Source: Legionella steigerwaltii (GTDB taxonomy: Bacteria > Pseudomonadota > Gammaproteobacteria > Legionellales > Legionellaceae). From it: a stretch of DNA of 64,000 nt. The notes beneath the pieces were generated by a model, which saw only the letters and a list, made by a program, of their open reading frames with translations, was not told the DNA's origin and did not search any database. Within the stretch, counting starts at the first letter, position 1, and every line of letters begins with the position of its first letter. Below, in pieces: positions 45,517 to 53,684 of the stretch. The DNA lies in the NCBI RefSeq assembly GCF_001468065.1, contig NZ_LNYZ01000013.1, positions 1 through 64,000 on the forward strand, in the 5' to 3' direction. The position numbers were made by a program, and so were the translations under genes.

Positions 45517-45592
45517 TTGTCCGAGTCCATGATCTCTTTCTTTAATTTTAGACTAAATTAGAAACGGAAATCTTATTGGAAATGAGCACTTA

Positions 45593-48500
45593 TTACTCAG
45601 GTTTTTTTATTATTTTCGAGGTTATGAAATAAACAGTAGGAAGTAAAAATAAAGTGAATAATGTGCCTATGCATAAACCACCAATAAGCACGGTACCTAT
45701 TGCATGCCTGGCTTCAGCTCCAGCATCATGTGAGAGCACTAATGGGATGGCACCAAAAACCATAGCTCCAGTAGTCATGAGAATAGGGCGCAGCCTTAGT
45801 GAACACGATTTTTTTATTGCATCGGCTAAGGTAAAGCCTTCTTTTTGTAATTGGTTGGCAAATTCTACAATCAAAATTCCGTGTTTACTGATGAGTCCTA
45901 CTAAAGTGACCAGCCCGATTTGAGTAAAAATATTTAGAGATTGGCCAAATAAGTAAGCAAATAATAAAGCTCCAAAACATGCTAAAGGCACAGTGAACAG
46001 AATAATGAATGGATAAATAAAGTTCTCGAATTGTGCTGCAAGAATGGCATAAATAAAGAGAATAGATAAAGCGAATAACAAAACCATAGTGTGTGATGAT
46101 TCATTATAGGCTTTGGCAGCACCCGCCCAGCTCAATTTATATTGGTTAGACAGATTTTCTTTCGCTATTTTCATGAGTTTATTCATGCCTTTTTTAAAGG
46201 ATTGTTGTTTAGGTAATTGAGCATATAAAGTTGTCGAGCGCATTTGATTGACATGTTCCAATGCAGTGGGTTGCGCACGTCTTTTCATTTGTGCTACTGA
46301 ACCTAAAGAAACACGTTTTCCAGAGGGGGTTGTAAGATACAGCTCATCTAAGGTCCAGGGTTTAGATGAACCTTGTAAGGTTAGGTTATAGGACACACCA
46401 TCCTTTTGAAAGGACATGGATTTATCGCCACTGAAAAACACTTCTATGGTTTTAGCCAATTGTGCAGGAGTCAATCCCAGTTGAGCTAAGGCATTTTTGT
46501 CGATATTTACAGAGTATCCCATGGAATCAAGACGTAAATCATAGCGAGTAGAGGCAAATTCCTTACTCTGATCCAACATCTTTTTTAAATGTTCTGTTGC
46601 CTCAAATAATTGTCGAAAATTTTCAGTAGTTGAAATGACGAGTTCCAATTCCGAGTTGTTGCGCGCATCATCTACTCCAGGTAAGCCTGAATCCCAACTC
46701 CAGACGGAAGCATCCACAGAGGGTAATTGTTCTGTTTTCGGTTTTAATGAATTAACAATTTGCTCTGCGGAACGATTTCTTTGCTTATGGGGTTTTAAAG
46801 GCATGACGATGCTGCTACCCCAATTTCCAAGAAAAGTTAATGTATTGTTTGCCTCAGGAATTTTGCCTATGGATTGTTGTATGCGTTTTGTATTGGCTTC
46901 CAATGTATCTAAATTATCCCCGGATAGAGGGGGGGTATAGATTCCTATCAAACTGCGATCTTCCTTTGGGGCTGTTTCGCTAGGCATCACTTTGTAAAAA
47001 AATATGCTTAGGCCGAGTGACAGGAAGAGTATAAACAGCATGGTTTTTTTTCGGTAAATTATAATGCTCAGTAATTTATAGTAGTATTGTGCCAGTTTAC
47101 TCAGGAATTTATCGATAGCAGGCCATAAATGGTTTGTATTTTTGTGTAGGAAGGTAGCGCACATTAAAGGTGAAAGTGTCAGGGCAACTACTCCCGAGAT
47201 GAATACACTTCCGGCCAAAGCAACAGCAAATTCAATGAATAACTGACCAATCATGCCATCAATCAAAGCAATCGGTGCATAAACACTGGTTAAAGTGAGC
47301 GTCATAGCGATAATAGCGAAACCTATTTGCTTTGATCCTTTAAGTGCTGCATCCATGGGTGATAAATCATCTTCAATATGACGCCATATATTCTCAAGAA
47401 CAATAATGGCATCATCGACAACCAAACCAACTGCTAACACCATCGCAAGAAGAGTCATTTGATTAATAGTAAAGCCGGCAATTTTCAAAAATAATAAAGA
47501 GCCAAAAAGTGAAATTGGGATTGCAATTAGTGGAATTATTGTAGCGCGCACATTTCGCAAAAAGATAAAAATGATGACTAAGACCAATAAAATGGACTCA
47601 AGAATAGACGATTGGATGTTTTTAAGTGATGCTTTAATGAATTCGGATTGATCAATAATAATTCTAGTCTTGATGTCATCGGGTAACCCTTTTTTCAAGG
47701 CCATCAGTTCCTTGCGAACGCTTTGCGATACTTCGATCGGATTTGCATCATTTGCACGATTAATCGCAAGCACTAAGCCTGGATGGCCATTGACCTTGAC
47801 GCGGAATTGGTTGTTATCCGTAGTTAATTGAATTTGAGCTAATGACTTAAGAAAAACAGGATGATGATTTTGAGTTTTAATTACCAGGTTTTCGTAATCT
47901 TCTGGGGTTTTTAATTCAAAATCAAGCGTCGTAGGGATTCTGTTTTGATAATTCCCCGCGGGTAGAGATAAGCGGTTGTTGGCAATTGCATAAGCAATTT
48001 CATCGACATTAATTCCAAATGTATATAACTTCTTTTGATCTAATTGCACGGCATAAGTGTACGGTTGTCCCCATACCTCGACTGAGGCAACCCCTTTAAG
48101 ACTACGAAACACATTTTTAAGATTCAAATTGGCATAATGCGTGAGCTCTCCGAAATTAAGTGATGAGGATTCCAGTGCAATGCCTATAAAAGGTAAACCA
48201 TCTGCTTGCCTTTGGCGTTCGATTATGGGAGTTTTTACTGTTGAAGGAAGCTGTGCTAGCCGTGCTGCCTCATGCGTAGCATTCAGAGCTTTCTCCATAG
48301 GAGTTCCTGGACGAAAGCGCAAGGTAATGTATGAGCTTCCTGCATTAGAACGCGAAGTCATCATCTCCAATCCTTCTACCCCAGCAAGTTGATCCTCTAA
48401 TACATTAGTGACTACAGATTCGACTAATTCAGGGCTGGCATTGGGATAACTGGTATTTATTGTAATGATTGGAAAACTGATGTTGGGATATTCTCTCAAG

Positions 48501-48598
48501 GGTAATGAATGGAAACACAATATTCCCAAGAGCAGAATCATGCAATTAAGAATAATTGAAATAACGGGATGTTTTAAAAAATAACTCGTAAATTTCAT
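45593..48598 (-). CDS. RND multidrug efflux pump (HAE-1/AcrB-like)
   Basis: A 1001-residue inner-membrane proton-driven pump. It opens with the RND segment YFLKHPVISIILN and PLREYPNISFPIITINTSYPNASPE, and has two copies of a large periplasmic domain between twelve membrane segments. The segment-4 motif VLAVGLVVDDAIIVLENIWRH contains the paired Asp of the proton relay. PSETAPKEDRSLIGIYT starts the second half. It is a little shorter than AcrB (about 1050). It follows its adaptor by 10 bases. No outer-membrane factor is adjacent, so it may use a TolC-like protein encoded elsewhere. Confidence 0.93.
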   Translation of the reverse strand: MKFTSYFLKHPVISIILNCMILLLGILCFHSLPLREYPNISFPIITINTSYPNASPELVESVVTNVLEDQLAGVEGLEMMTSRSNAGSSYITLRFRPGTPMEKALNATHEAARLAQLPSTVKTPIIERQRQADGLPFIGIALESSSLNFGELTHYANLNLKNVFRSLKGVASVEVWGQPYTYAVQLDQKKLYTFGINVDEIAYAIANNRLSLPAGNYQNRIPTTLDFELKTPEDYENLVIKTQNHHPVFLKSLAQIQLTTDNNQFRVKVNGHPGLVLAINRANDANPIEVSQSVRKELMALKKGLPDDIKTRIIIDQSEFIKASLKNIQSSILESILLVLVIIFIFLRNVRATIIPLIAIPISLFGSLLFLKIAGFTINQMTLLAMVLAVGLVVDDAIIVLENIWRHIEDDLSPMDAALKGSKQIGFAIIAMTLTLTSVYAPIALIDGMIGQLFIEFAVALAGSVFISGVVALTLSPLMCATFLHKNTNHLWPAIDKFLSKLAQYYYKLLSIIIYRKKTMLFILFLSLGLSIFFYKVMPSETAPKEDRSLIGIYTPPLSGDNLDTLEANTKRIQQSIGKIPEANNTLTFLGNWGSSIVMPLKPHKQRNRSAEQIVNSLKPKTEQLPSVDASVWSWDSGLPGVDDARNNSELELVISTTENFRQLFEATEHLKKMLDQSKEFASTRYDLRLDSMGYSVNIDKNALAQLGLTPAQLAKTIEVFFSGDKSMSFQKDGVSYNLTLQGSSKPWTLDELYLTTPSGKRVSLGSVAQMKRRAQPTALEHVNQMRSTTLYAQLPKQQSFKKGMNKLMKIAKENLSNQYKLSWAGAAKAYNESSHTMVLLFALSILFIYAILAAQFENFIYPFIILFTVPLACFGALLFAYLFGQSLNIFTQIGLVTLVGLISKHGILIVEFANQLQKEGFTLADAIKKSCSLRLRPILMTTGAMVFGAIPLVLSHDAGAEARHAIGTVLIGGLCIGTLFTLFLLPTVYFITSKIIKKPE

Positions 48599-48608
48599 AA
48601 CCGGATGG

Positions 48609-49661
48609 TTAACCTTTATAAATTGAGACTTCCAGTCCTGGATAGAGTCGTTCGGGATTTTTACTCACTATTTTATCCCCAGATTTTAATCCCGAAATAA
48701 TTTCTACTTTATCCTTTTCCTGTATTCCTGTTTTAACAGCAACAAGTTCTATTTTTTTATCAATTACCTTATAAACATGTGTTTTACCTTGCTTGAGAAA
48801 TAAGGCTTGGGTTGGAATAATCAATGTTCCTGTTTTTTTATTCACTACGAGTTGACTTGATACACTTGCGCCGATTAAGCAATGAGTACATTGTATATCA
48901 ACATCAGCGGGACACATATGCGTTTCATCATCTATCATTTTTTGGACATGACTTAAATGAAAAAGTTGATCAAATATATAAATAGGTTGGTTTTCTTCAA
49001 TTGAGTGATTATTTGTACAGGGAATATCAAGTTCTACGGTTAATGAATGAGGATCGTAAATGGTAACAATAGGCACGCCTTCAGTTATTTGTGCTCCTTC
49101 TTTAATTTTAAATGCACCTATTACGCCGTCAAATGGTGCATAAAAGCGCATATTTTTGAGTTCTATTTTAGTTCTGGCCTTTTCTTTTTGTGAATCGATC
49201 CAGATTCTTTTTTTCTCCTCTACTTCTCTTGCACTGACAAAGCCTGTTTTTTGCAAACTTTTGAGACGTTGGTATTGCGTGCTTTCCAGTTGTTCCGTTT
49301 GTTTAGAAAGTTGATAGCTTCTTTCGATGTCTGGATTGGTTATTTTAGCAATTAAATCACCTTTTTTGACAGTTTGTCCTGAGCTCATTAGGGTATCGAG
49401 CATTCCAGATCCTTTGGCAACAAGTATTGTTGCATGTTTTGGGCGTATGGTTCCTATAAGTTTGATTGTTTTTTCAATAGTAGATGGCGTTACAGTAACT
49501 ACTTCAACTATTTTAGTGGCAGGGGGAGGAGCTATTTTCGCATGATAATAAAATATAGAGTAAATGCTTAAGGCCGCGATAGTTACGCTTGATAATCCAA
49601 TAATCTTATATTTAGAAAATAGGGCACTCCATACTTTTTGGAGAATTAATTGCAGAGTCAC
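48609..49661 (-). CDS. RND efflux periplasmic adaptor
   Basis: A 350-residue membrane-fusion protein with an N-terminal membrane anchor (about 19-36). The lipoyl halves are IGTIRPKHATILVAKGSGMLDTL with GQTVKKGDLIAKI and FYAPFDGVIGAFKIKEGAQI, the hairpin is at about 105-150, and the C-terminal beta-barrel ends at IVSKNPERLYPGLEV. A cysteine-rich insert (CPADVDIQCTHC) in the barrel region is unusual for this family. Its ATG overlaps the hemH stop in an ATGA arrangement and it is followed directly by the pump gene. Confidence 0.88.
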   Translation of the reverse strand: MTLQLILQKVWSALFSKYKIIGLSSVTIAALSIYSIFYYHAKIAPPPATKIVEVVTVTPSTIEKTIKLIGTIRPKHATILVAKGSGMLDTLMSSGQTVKKGDLIAKITNPDIERSYQLSKQTEQLESTQYQRLKSLQKTGFVSAREVEEKKRIWIDSQKEKARTKIELKNMRFYAPFDGVIGAFKIKEGAQITEGVPIVTIYDPHSLTVELDIPCTNNHSIEENQPIYIFDQLFHLSHVQKMIDDETHMCPADVDIQCTHCLIGASVSSQLVVNKKTGTLIIPTQALFLKQGKTHVYKVIDKKIELVAVKTGIQEKDKVEIISGLKSGDKIVSKNPERLYPGLEVSIYKG

Positions 49662-50677
49662 AAGATGCTCCTACATTGGGAATCAGATTGAATATCTGTC
49701 ATTGTGATTATGGCTTTTATCCAGGAAGGGTCGGTATTCATGCTCGGAACGAGAATCAATTCTTTGCCCCCTAGTGTTGTCCATTGTTGTTGGAGACGGA
49801 TACCTATTTCTTCTAGTGTTTCTAAACAATCAGCAACAAATGAAGGACAAGCAATAATGAGTTTTTTAACCCCTTTGGTAACCAATTCAGCAAGAATTTG
49901 ATCGGTATAAGGTTTTACCCAGGGTGTTTTACCCAGCCTTGATTGAAAAGCGGTACTGTAACTATTGGCAGACAAACCCAGTTTATGTGCCAATAAACGA
50001 CTGGTCTCATAACATTGGGCTCTGTAACATCCATGGATATTGTCTGTTAAAGCAGGGCAAGATTCGGCGCAAATTGATTTACAACTGATTTTGGTGATTT
50101 GACGTTCAGGAATTCCATGATAGCTAAAAAGAACATGGGTTTGTTCTTGAAGACACGATTTAATGATTTGGGCTTGCGCGTTCAGGTATGCTGGATGTTG
50201 AAAAAAATCACTAATAATGGTGATTGATGGAATGAGATCCCAGGTGCTGATGATGCGCATGACTTCTGCAATAGATGAGCCAGTAGCAGCAGATGAATAT
50301 TGTGGGTATAAGGGTAAAATAGTAATGGATTCACAATGTCTTAACTGCTCTAAAGCTGTTTCAATAGACGGTTTTCCATAGCGCATGCCAAGAGCAATTA
50401 TATTTTCTGCGCCAACTTCTTTTTGTATTTGGTTCACTAAATTCTGGCTATGCATCAGCAAAGGAGAACCTTGTTCAGTCCATATAGATTGATAAGCACG
50501 AGCCGAACGTTTTGTACGGAACGGTATAATGAATGCATAAACTAAGATGTAGCGAAACAATGCCGGTAGATCGACAACCCGCTTGTCGGTAAGAAATTCG
50601 CGTAAATAACTCCTGACAGAAGAGATCTCTGTACTGTTAGGGGTGCCAAGATTTATCAGTAACAAACCACGCTTCAT
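49658..50677 (-). CDS. hemH: Ferrochelatase
   Basis: About 339 residues; inserts Fe(II) into protoporphyrin IX, the last step of haem synthesis. The start MKRGLLLINLGTPNS is typical; an upstream ATG would add twelve residues with no family match. The catalytic His is in FSYHGIPERQ, and the family Cys region is CYRAQCYETSRLLA with an upstream CKSICAESCP. GKTPWVKPYTDQILAEL is conserved. Its end overlaps the RND adaptor start, so efflux genes appear to ride on the haem gene's message. Confidence 0.95.
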   Translation of the reverse strand: MKRGLLLINLGTPNSTEISSVRSYLREFLTDKRVVDLPALFRYILVYAFIIPFRTKRSARAYQSIWTEQGSPLLMHSQNLVNQIQKEVGAENIIALGMRYGKPSIETALEQLRHCESITILPLYPQYSSAATGSSIAEVMRIISTWDLIPSITIISDFFQHPAYLNAQAQIIKSCLQEQTHVLFSYHGIPERQITKISCKSICAESCPALTDNIHGCYRAQCYETSRLLAHKLGLSANSYSTAFQSRLGKTPWVKPYTDQILAELVTKGVKKLIIACPSFVADCLETLEEIGIRLQQQWTTLGGKELILVPSMNTDPSWIKAIITMTDIQSDSQCRSIL

Positions 50678-50804
50678 CAGCAATTCAGACCTTAAATAGA
50701 ATAAGGCCATCATACATGAAGACGGTTTGTAATTCAGTATTTGCGCAAAATTTGATCTTTCCTGGCTAATGGACGCAGCACCACCATGATACTGCGTTAG
50801 CTAA

Positions 50805-51035
50805 TTAAGCCATTTCAGCATCAGCATTCTCATTGAGCACAATTACATTAGCTGCGTGTAGACCTTTATCGCCAGTTTCTACATCGTAGTTGACCACTTG
50901 TCCTGGAACTAATGTTTTATAACCTGTGCCATGAATCGACGAGAAATGAACAAAAATATCATCGCCGCCATTTTCTGGAATAATAAAACCCCAACCTTTG
51001 GCATTATTAAACCATTTAACTTCACCTTTAGCCAT
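50805..51035 (-). CDS. Cold-shock-domain protein (CspA family)
   Basis: A 76-residue single-domain nucleic-acid-binding protein. RNP1 is KGWGFI and RNP2 is DIFVHFS, preceded by [12 protein letters not shown]. It binds single-stranded RNA or DNA and acts as an RNA chaperone. The C-terminus has a short acidic tail (ENADAEMA). A good ribosome-binding site (GGAGGAAAC) precedes the ATG. The 250 bases upstream are AT-rich and shared with the divergent 77-residue gene. Confidence 0.95.
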   Translation of the reverse strand: MAKGEVKWFNNAKGWGFIIPENGGDDIFVHFSSIHGTGYKTLVPGQVVNYDVETGDKGLHAANVIVLNENADAEMA

Positions 51036-51223
51036 GTTTCCTCCTTTTCTAGAGTCTTATTTCCAGACTCTATTGTTCTCAATCGCCCTGACTCTTTCTG
51101 TCAATTGAGCAATTGCATTTATCCATAAATGACAATTGAACCTATTTTTCTAATAGGTTGTTTTAACATAACGTAAAACAGACTCACTACTCAATAGTAT
51201 TTTTTATAAAAAATTTAATTGTT

Positions 51224-51243
51224 CTTAATAATTCCTTAAGTTG
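51224..51243 (+). promoter_or_regulatory. Possible PmrA box before the 77-residue gene
   Basis: CTTAATAAT, two bases, then CTTAAGTTG gives two TTAA cores 11 bases apart (51225-51228 and 51236-51239), matching the tandem cTTAAtatT layout of the Legionella PmrA site. It lies about 50 bases before the ATG, a position that fits overlap with the -35. A -10 such as TATGCT or TAAGTT follows but is weak. Confidence 0.45.
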
Positions 51244-51286
51244 TTTATGCTAAGTTATAGGTATAGGTGTAATAGGAGGAGTTCAG

Positions 51287-51520
51287 ATGAGTCAATTCAG
51301 TACTTCTAAAATGTTAGGAAAACTGACTGCTGGACAGAACAACCCTCGGGTTGCAGATGTTTCGCAGGAGATAGAGGAAGTTGGCGAAGAGGTTGCTGCA
51401 CCGAAACATCAATTAATGCCTTCTGCAAAACCATCTGAGGAATTAAAAATGCAAAATGTCCTAACGAATATCTTAGGGCAACCTTTGCAAAATGGACCTT
51501 CCCCAATGGATAAAAAATAA
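51287..51520 (+). CDS. Small hypothetical protein upstream of icmT
   Basis: A 77-residue hydrophilic protein that I do not recognise. It is acidic in the middle (EIEEVGEEV) and Pro/Gln-rich at the end, with no signal peptide or membrane segment. A strong AGGAGGAG precedes the start, so it is very likely translated. A PmrA-box-like repeat lies upstream and a strong terminator follows (51572-51596), making it a single-gene unit next to, but not part of, the icmTS transcript. It could be a small Dot/Icm-related or regulatory protein; there is no direct evidence. Confidence 0.65.
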   Translation: MSQFSTSKMLGKLTAGQNNPRVADVSQEIEEVGEEVAAPKHQLMPSAKPSEELKMQNVLTNILGQPLQNGPSPMDKK

Positions 51521-51571
51521 TTTCTTTAGTAACCGTTATCCGTATAAAAAAAGCAATCATCCGTAACATGT

Positions 51572-51596
51572 AACCCTCTCCTAGTCAGAGAGGGTT
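51572..51596 (+). terminator. Rho-independent terminator after the 77-residue gene
   Basis: A perfect 9-bp stem AACCCTCTC / GAGAGGGTT with a 7-base loop, followed by TTTATTTC. It separates the small gene from the icmT promoter. Confidence 0.88.
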
Positions 51597-51715
51597 TTTA
51601 TTTCAAAGCTAAGATCATAAAATATTCATAGATATATATTCATTAAAAGTACGAATTGTAGTAAAAATATTATTAATATTCTTAAGACAAAGGTGCTAAA
51701 GCCTGTATTTAGGTA

Positions 51716-51721
51716 TATACT
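51716..51721 (+). promoter_or_regulatory. TATACT -10 element before icmT
   Basis: A TATACT hexamer 38 bases before the icmT start. As I recall, TATACT was described as a -10 element of several L. pneumophila icm promoters, so this is the likely icmTS promoter. No good -35 stands 16-18 bases upstream. Confidence 0.55.
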
Positions 51722-51758
51722 TTTTTAAAAGGGTTTATTTTTTATTTGAGGCATATAT

Positions 51759-52016
51759 ATGGCAGGGTTTGCTGAAACAGCACATTGGAGAGATTCTGCT
51801 CGCAGCGCTCGGTTTTTTATAGTTGATGCTCGAGCGGCATTCCCTATATTTTTATTTCTAATGCACATTAGAATATGGACAGGAATACTTGTTTTAATCT
51901 CCGCAGTGTTTTTTGGGATCATTGAGCATTATGGTTTTACAGTGCCAGTTTTTTTAAGGTGGATAAGAAGCACGTTAGCTGGATCAGTCAGGTCTTCAAA
52001 ACCATGGTGGCGATAA
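51759..52016 (+). CDS. icmT: Dot/Icm secretion protein IcmT
   Basis: An 85-residue inner-membrane protein of the Dot/Icm type IVB system, with one or two hydrophobic segments (about 25-60) and a basic C-terminus (RSTLAGSVRSSKPWWR). The start MAGFAETAHWRDSARSARFF matches L. pneumophila IcmT as I remember it. In that organism it is needed for intracellular growth and for egress from the host cell. GAGG precedes the ATG, and icmS follows after a single base, so translation is coupled. Confidence 0.93.
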   Translation: MAGFAETAHWRDSARSARFFIVDARAAFPIFLFLMHIRIWTGILVLISAVFFGIIEHYGFTVPVFLRWIRSTLAGSVRSSKPWWR

Positions 52017-52017
52017 C

Positions 52018-52362
52018 ATGGAGAGAGATATTAGCAAAAGTATGTCCGTTATTGCTGCAAGTTTAAACGCAAAATTTTATCTTAATGATAGATTTGTGAG
52101 TTATGAGGAGGTTTTTGCCGATACAGGTTTGTTACCCGCAATTGCTAAACGAGCAGATCAATTGTGTTCCTTATGCCTTGGGTATGGATTAGGGGCTTCG
52201 TTTGATGAAGCGGAAGGTGCTTTGCTTGGGCTTAGGGTTGTTTTTGATGAGGTAACACCCAACGTATTGCGTTTATTATGTATGACTGATGTGTTAAATG
52301 AGTTGATACAAGGTGGTCCAAGTCGTGATTATACCCCTCTAGATGAGTTGATGTACGACTAG
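52018..52362 (+). CDS. icmS: Dot/Icm effector chaperone subunit IcmS
   Basis: A 114-residue small acidic cytoplasmic protein. With IcmW and the coupling protein IcmO/DotL it forms the adaptor that recognises a subset of effectors lacking a strong C-terminal signal. The sequence (ISKSMSVIAASLNAKF at the start, LDELMYD at the end) and length match IcmS. It is one base after icmT. Its partner icmW is not in this window, as expected from the separate icmVWX locus. Confidence 0.95.
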   Translation: MERDISKSMSVIAASLNAKFYLNDRFVSYEEVFADTGLLPAIAKRADQLCSLCLGYGLGASFDEAEGALLGLRVVFDEVTPNVLRLLCMTDVLNELIQGGPSRDYTPLDELMYD

Positions 52363-52422
52363 GTGTGTTATTAAAAAATATATTGTAAAGAAATCGTAAG
52401 TACTGGTAATTTTAGATGCATT

Positions 52423-52428
52423 TATAAT
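52423..52428 (+). promoter_or_regulatory. Candidate -10 before the icmR-position gene
   Basis: TATAAT 52 bases before the start of the icmR-position gene, in the 117-base gap after icmS. The -35 is not clear. It suggests a separate promoter for this gene and icmQ. Confidence 0.4.
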
Positions 52429-52479
52429 TGATTTTGATAAACTATGTTAATTAAAGGTTTTATGTTTAGGGGTGTCGTG

Positions 52480-52818
52480 ATGGCAACAGATAAATTTGGA
52501 TTTTTTAAGCCCTCTGGAGACGCATCTACGGAAGTGGCTAAAGGCGTTGAGGCATTGAAGGAAACTGTGGGACGTTTGGCGTCAATGAAAGGTAATGATG
52601 GCGATCTTCAAAAGGTAAGTGGGAATCTAAACCTGATACAAACAGTTGCAAATGCTTCGCCTGAACAAGCTCAGAAAATTTTAGAAGCAGAATTGCAAAA
52701 ACTTGGCGTTCAGCAAGACTTTAACTTTAAGAAAAACCTTCAAGATGTTAAAGGTGAGGCTGAGGCTCAGACTAAAGAACAAGAACAAGTTGAAAATACC
52801 AGTTATGGAATGAAATAA
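52480..52818 (+). CDS. IcmR-position protein (FIR-type IcmQ chaperone candidate)
   Basis: A 112-residue hydrophilic, helical protein starting at MATDKFGFF; the 12 codons upstream lack a better ribosome-binding site. It occupies the slot between icmS and icmQ that holds icmR in L. pneumophila. In other Legionella species this slot carries unrelated FIR proteins (functional homologues of IcmR) that bind IcmQ and control its membrane-pore activity. The sequence shows a Glu/Gln-rich amphipathic helix region (ASPEQAQKILEAELQKLG) and an acidic tail. I do not recognise it as IcmR. The FIR role is inferred from position and general properties. Confidence 0.65.
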   Translation: MATDKFGFFKPSGDASTEVAKGVEALKETVGRLASMKGNDGDLQKVSGNLNLIQTVANASPEQAQKILEAELQKLGVQQDFNFKKNLQDVKGEAEAQTKEQEQVENTSYGMK

Positions 52819-52988
52819 TAGTTTATTGATTAGATTTTAGTCACTTATGAAATTTACAAAGAGTGCGTAGGCTCTTTGTGAATTTTATCTTTTTTCTTTT
52901 TCTATACATAGAAATTACTGTTATACTCCTAATATTGCCTTGGATTTTTGCAGAGTGTTTCATTTCTTATAAGGTTACATTTGACGTG

Positions 52989-53567
52989 ATGAATAAAGAT
53001 GATTTCAGAGAAGAACATAATGACGCAATCCTTAAAGCATTGGATTATGCGATTCAAAATGGGCCCTGGGATAAGTCGAATTTTCTACGGTCAATTGGTA
53101 ATCGTTTAATCGGAATTCGCGATAATTTTTGCAAAAAAATTAATGCGCGCAGTCAAGCACAAATTCAATCAGATGCTAATTTAGCAAATCGTCTAGCTTT
53201 GAGAGGGAATCAGCAAGAAGTTTTTGTTTCTTTATATACTTCGGATGGTTCTAATATTCAATCTTGGGAAAGGATAATCATTAATTTGCCACGTCAAATG
53301 ATTTCTCGTCCAATCTATGGAAATGAAGATCAGGTGAGAGAATTAATCAAATCAAAAGAAAACAAGCAGAATGAGGCTTACGTAGGCATCTATATCAATA
53401 ATACCGATGTTATTCACCTGGCTCCAGATAAAATCTTATATGATAGGTTAGGAAATCCTTTATTAACGTTAAAAGATAGATCTTTAGACTTAGAGAATGT
53501 TACTCGTTTTGTTCACATCAGTGGTATTTATAAATATTCACGTGGTCGCTTGACTAAAGAATCGTGA
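52989..53567 (+). CDS. icmQ: Dot/Icm protein IcmQ
   Basis: About 192 residues from MNKDDF, the length of L. pneumophila IcmQ; the open frame extends 42 codons upstream through a spurious hydrophobic stretch. IcmQ binds membranes and NAD and can form pores, held in check by IcmR or a FIR protein. The recognisable blocks are NGPWDKSNFLRSIGNRL, SLYTSDGSNIQSWERIIINL, PRQMISRPIYG and LTLKDRSLDLENVTRFVH. It is strongly conserved while its upstream partner is not, consistent with a fast-evolving partner for a stable target. Confidence 0.93.
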   Translation: MNKDDFREEHNDAILKALDYAIQNGPWDKSNFLRSIGNRLIGIRDNFCKKINARSQAQIQSDANLANRLALRGNQQEVFVSLYTSDGSNIQSWERIIINLPRQMISRPIYGNEDQVRELIKSKENKQNEAYVGIYINNTDVIHLAPDKILYDRLGNPLLTLKDRSLDLENVTRFVHISGIYKYSRGRLTKES

Positions 53568-53605
53568 GTTTTATCATATCTCTTTGTTGTGATGTAAAGC
53601 ACAGA

Positions 53606-53651
53606 TATACTCGCGAATCTCTCGCAAATTTATACTAGGGCAGTATATACT
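53606..53651 (+). promoter_or_regulatory. Three TATACT hexamers before icmP
   Basis: TATACT occurs at 53606-53611, 53631-53636 and 53646-53651, all on the coding strand within 80 bases of the icmP start. Any one could be the -10 of the icmPO transcript; the same hexamer lies before icmT. Confidence 0.5.
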
Positions 53652-53684
53652 TATAAAGAAATAAACTTTTTGAAGTAATCACTA

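Noticed and set aside
52863-52988. Hydrophobic N-terminal extension that would make IcmQ a membrane protein
   Set aside because: Known IcmQ is about 191 residues and starts with a hydrophilic helix; the ATG at 52989 gives that length and sequence pattern.
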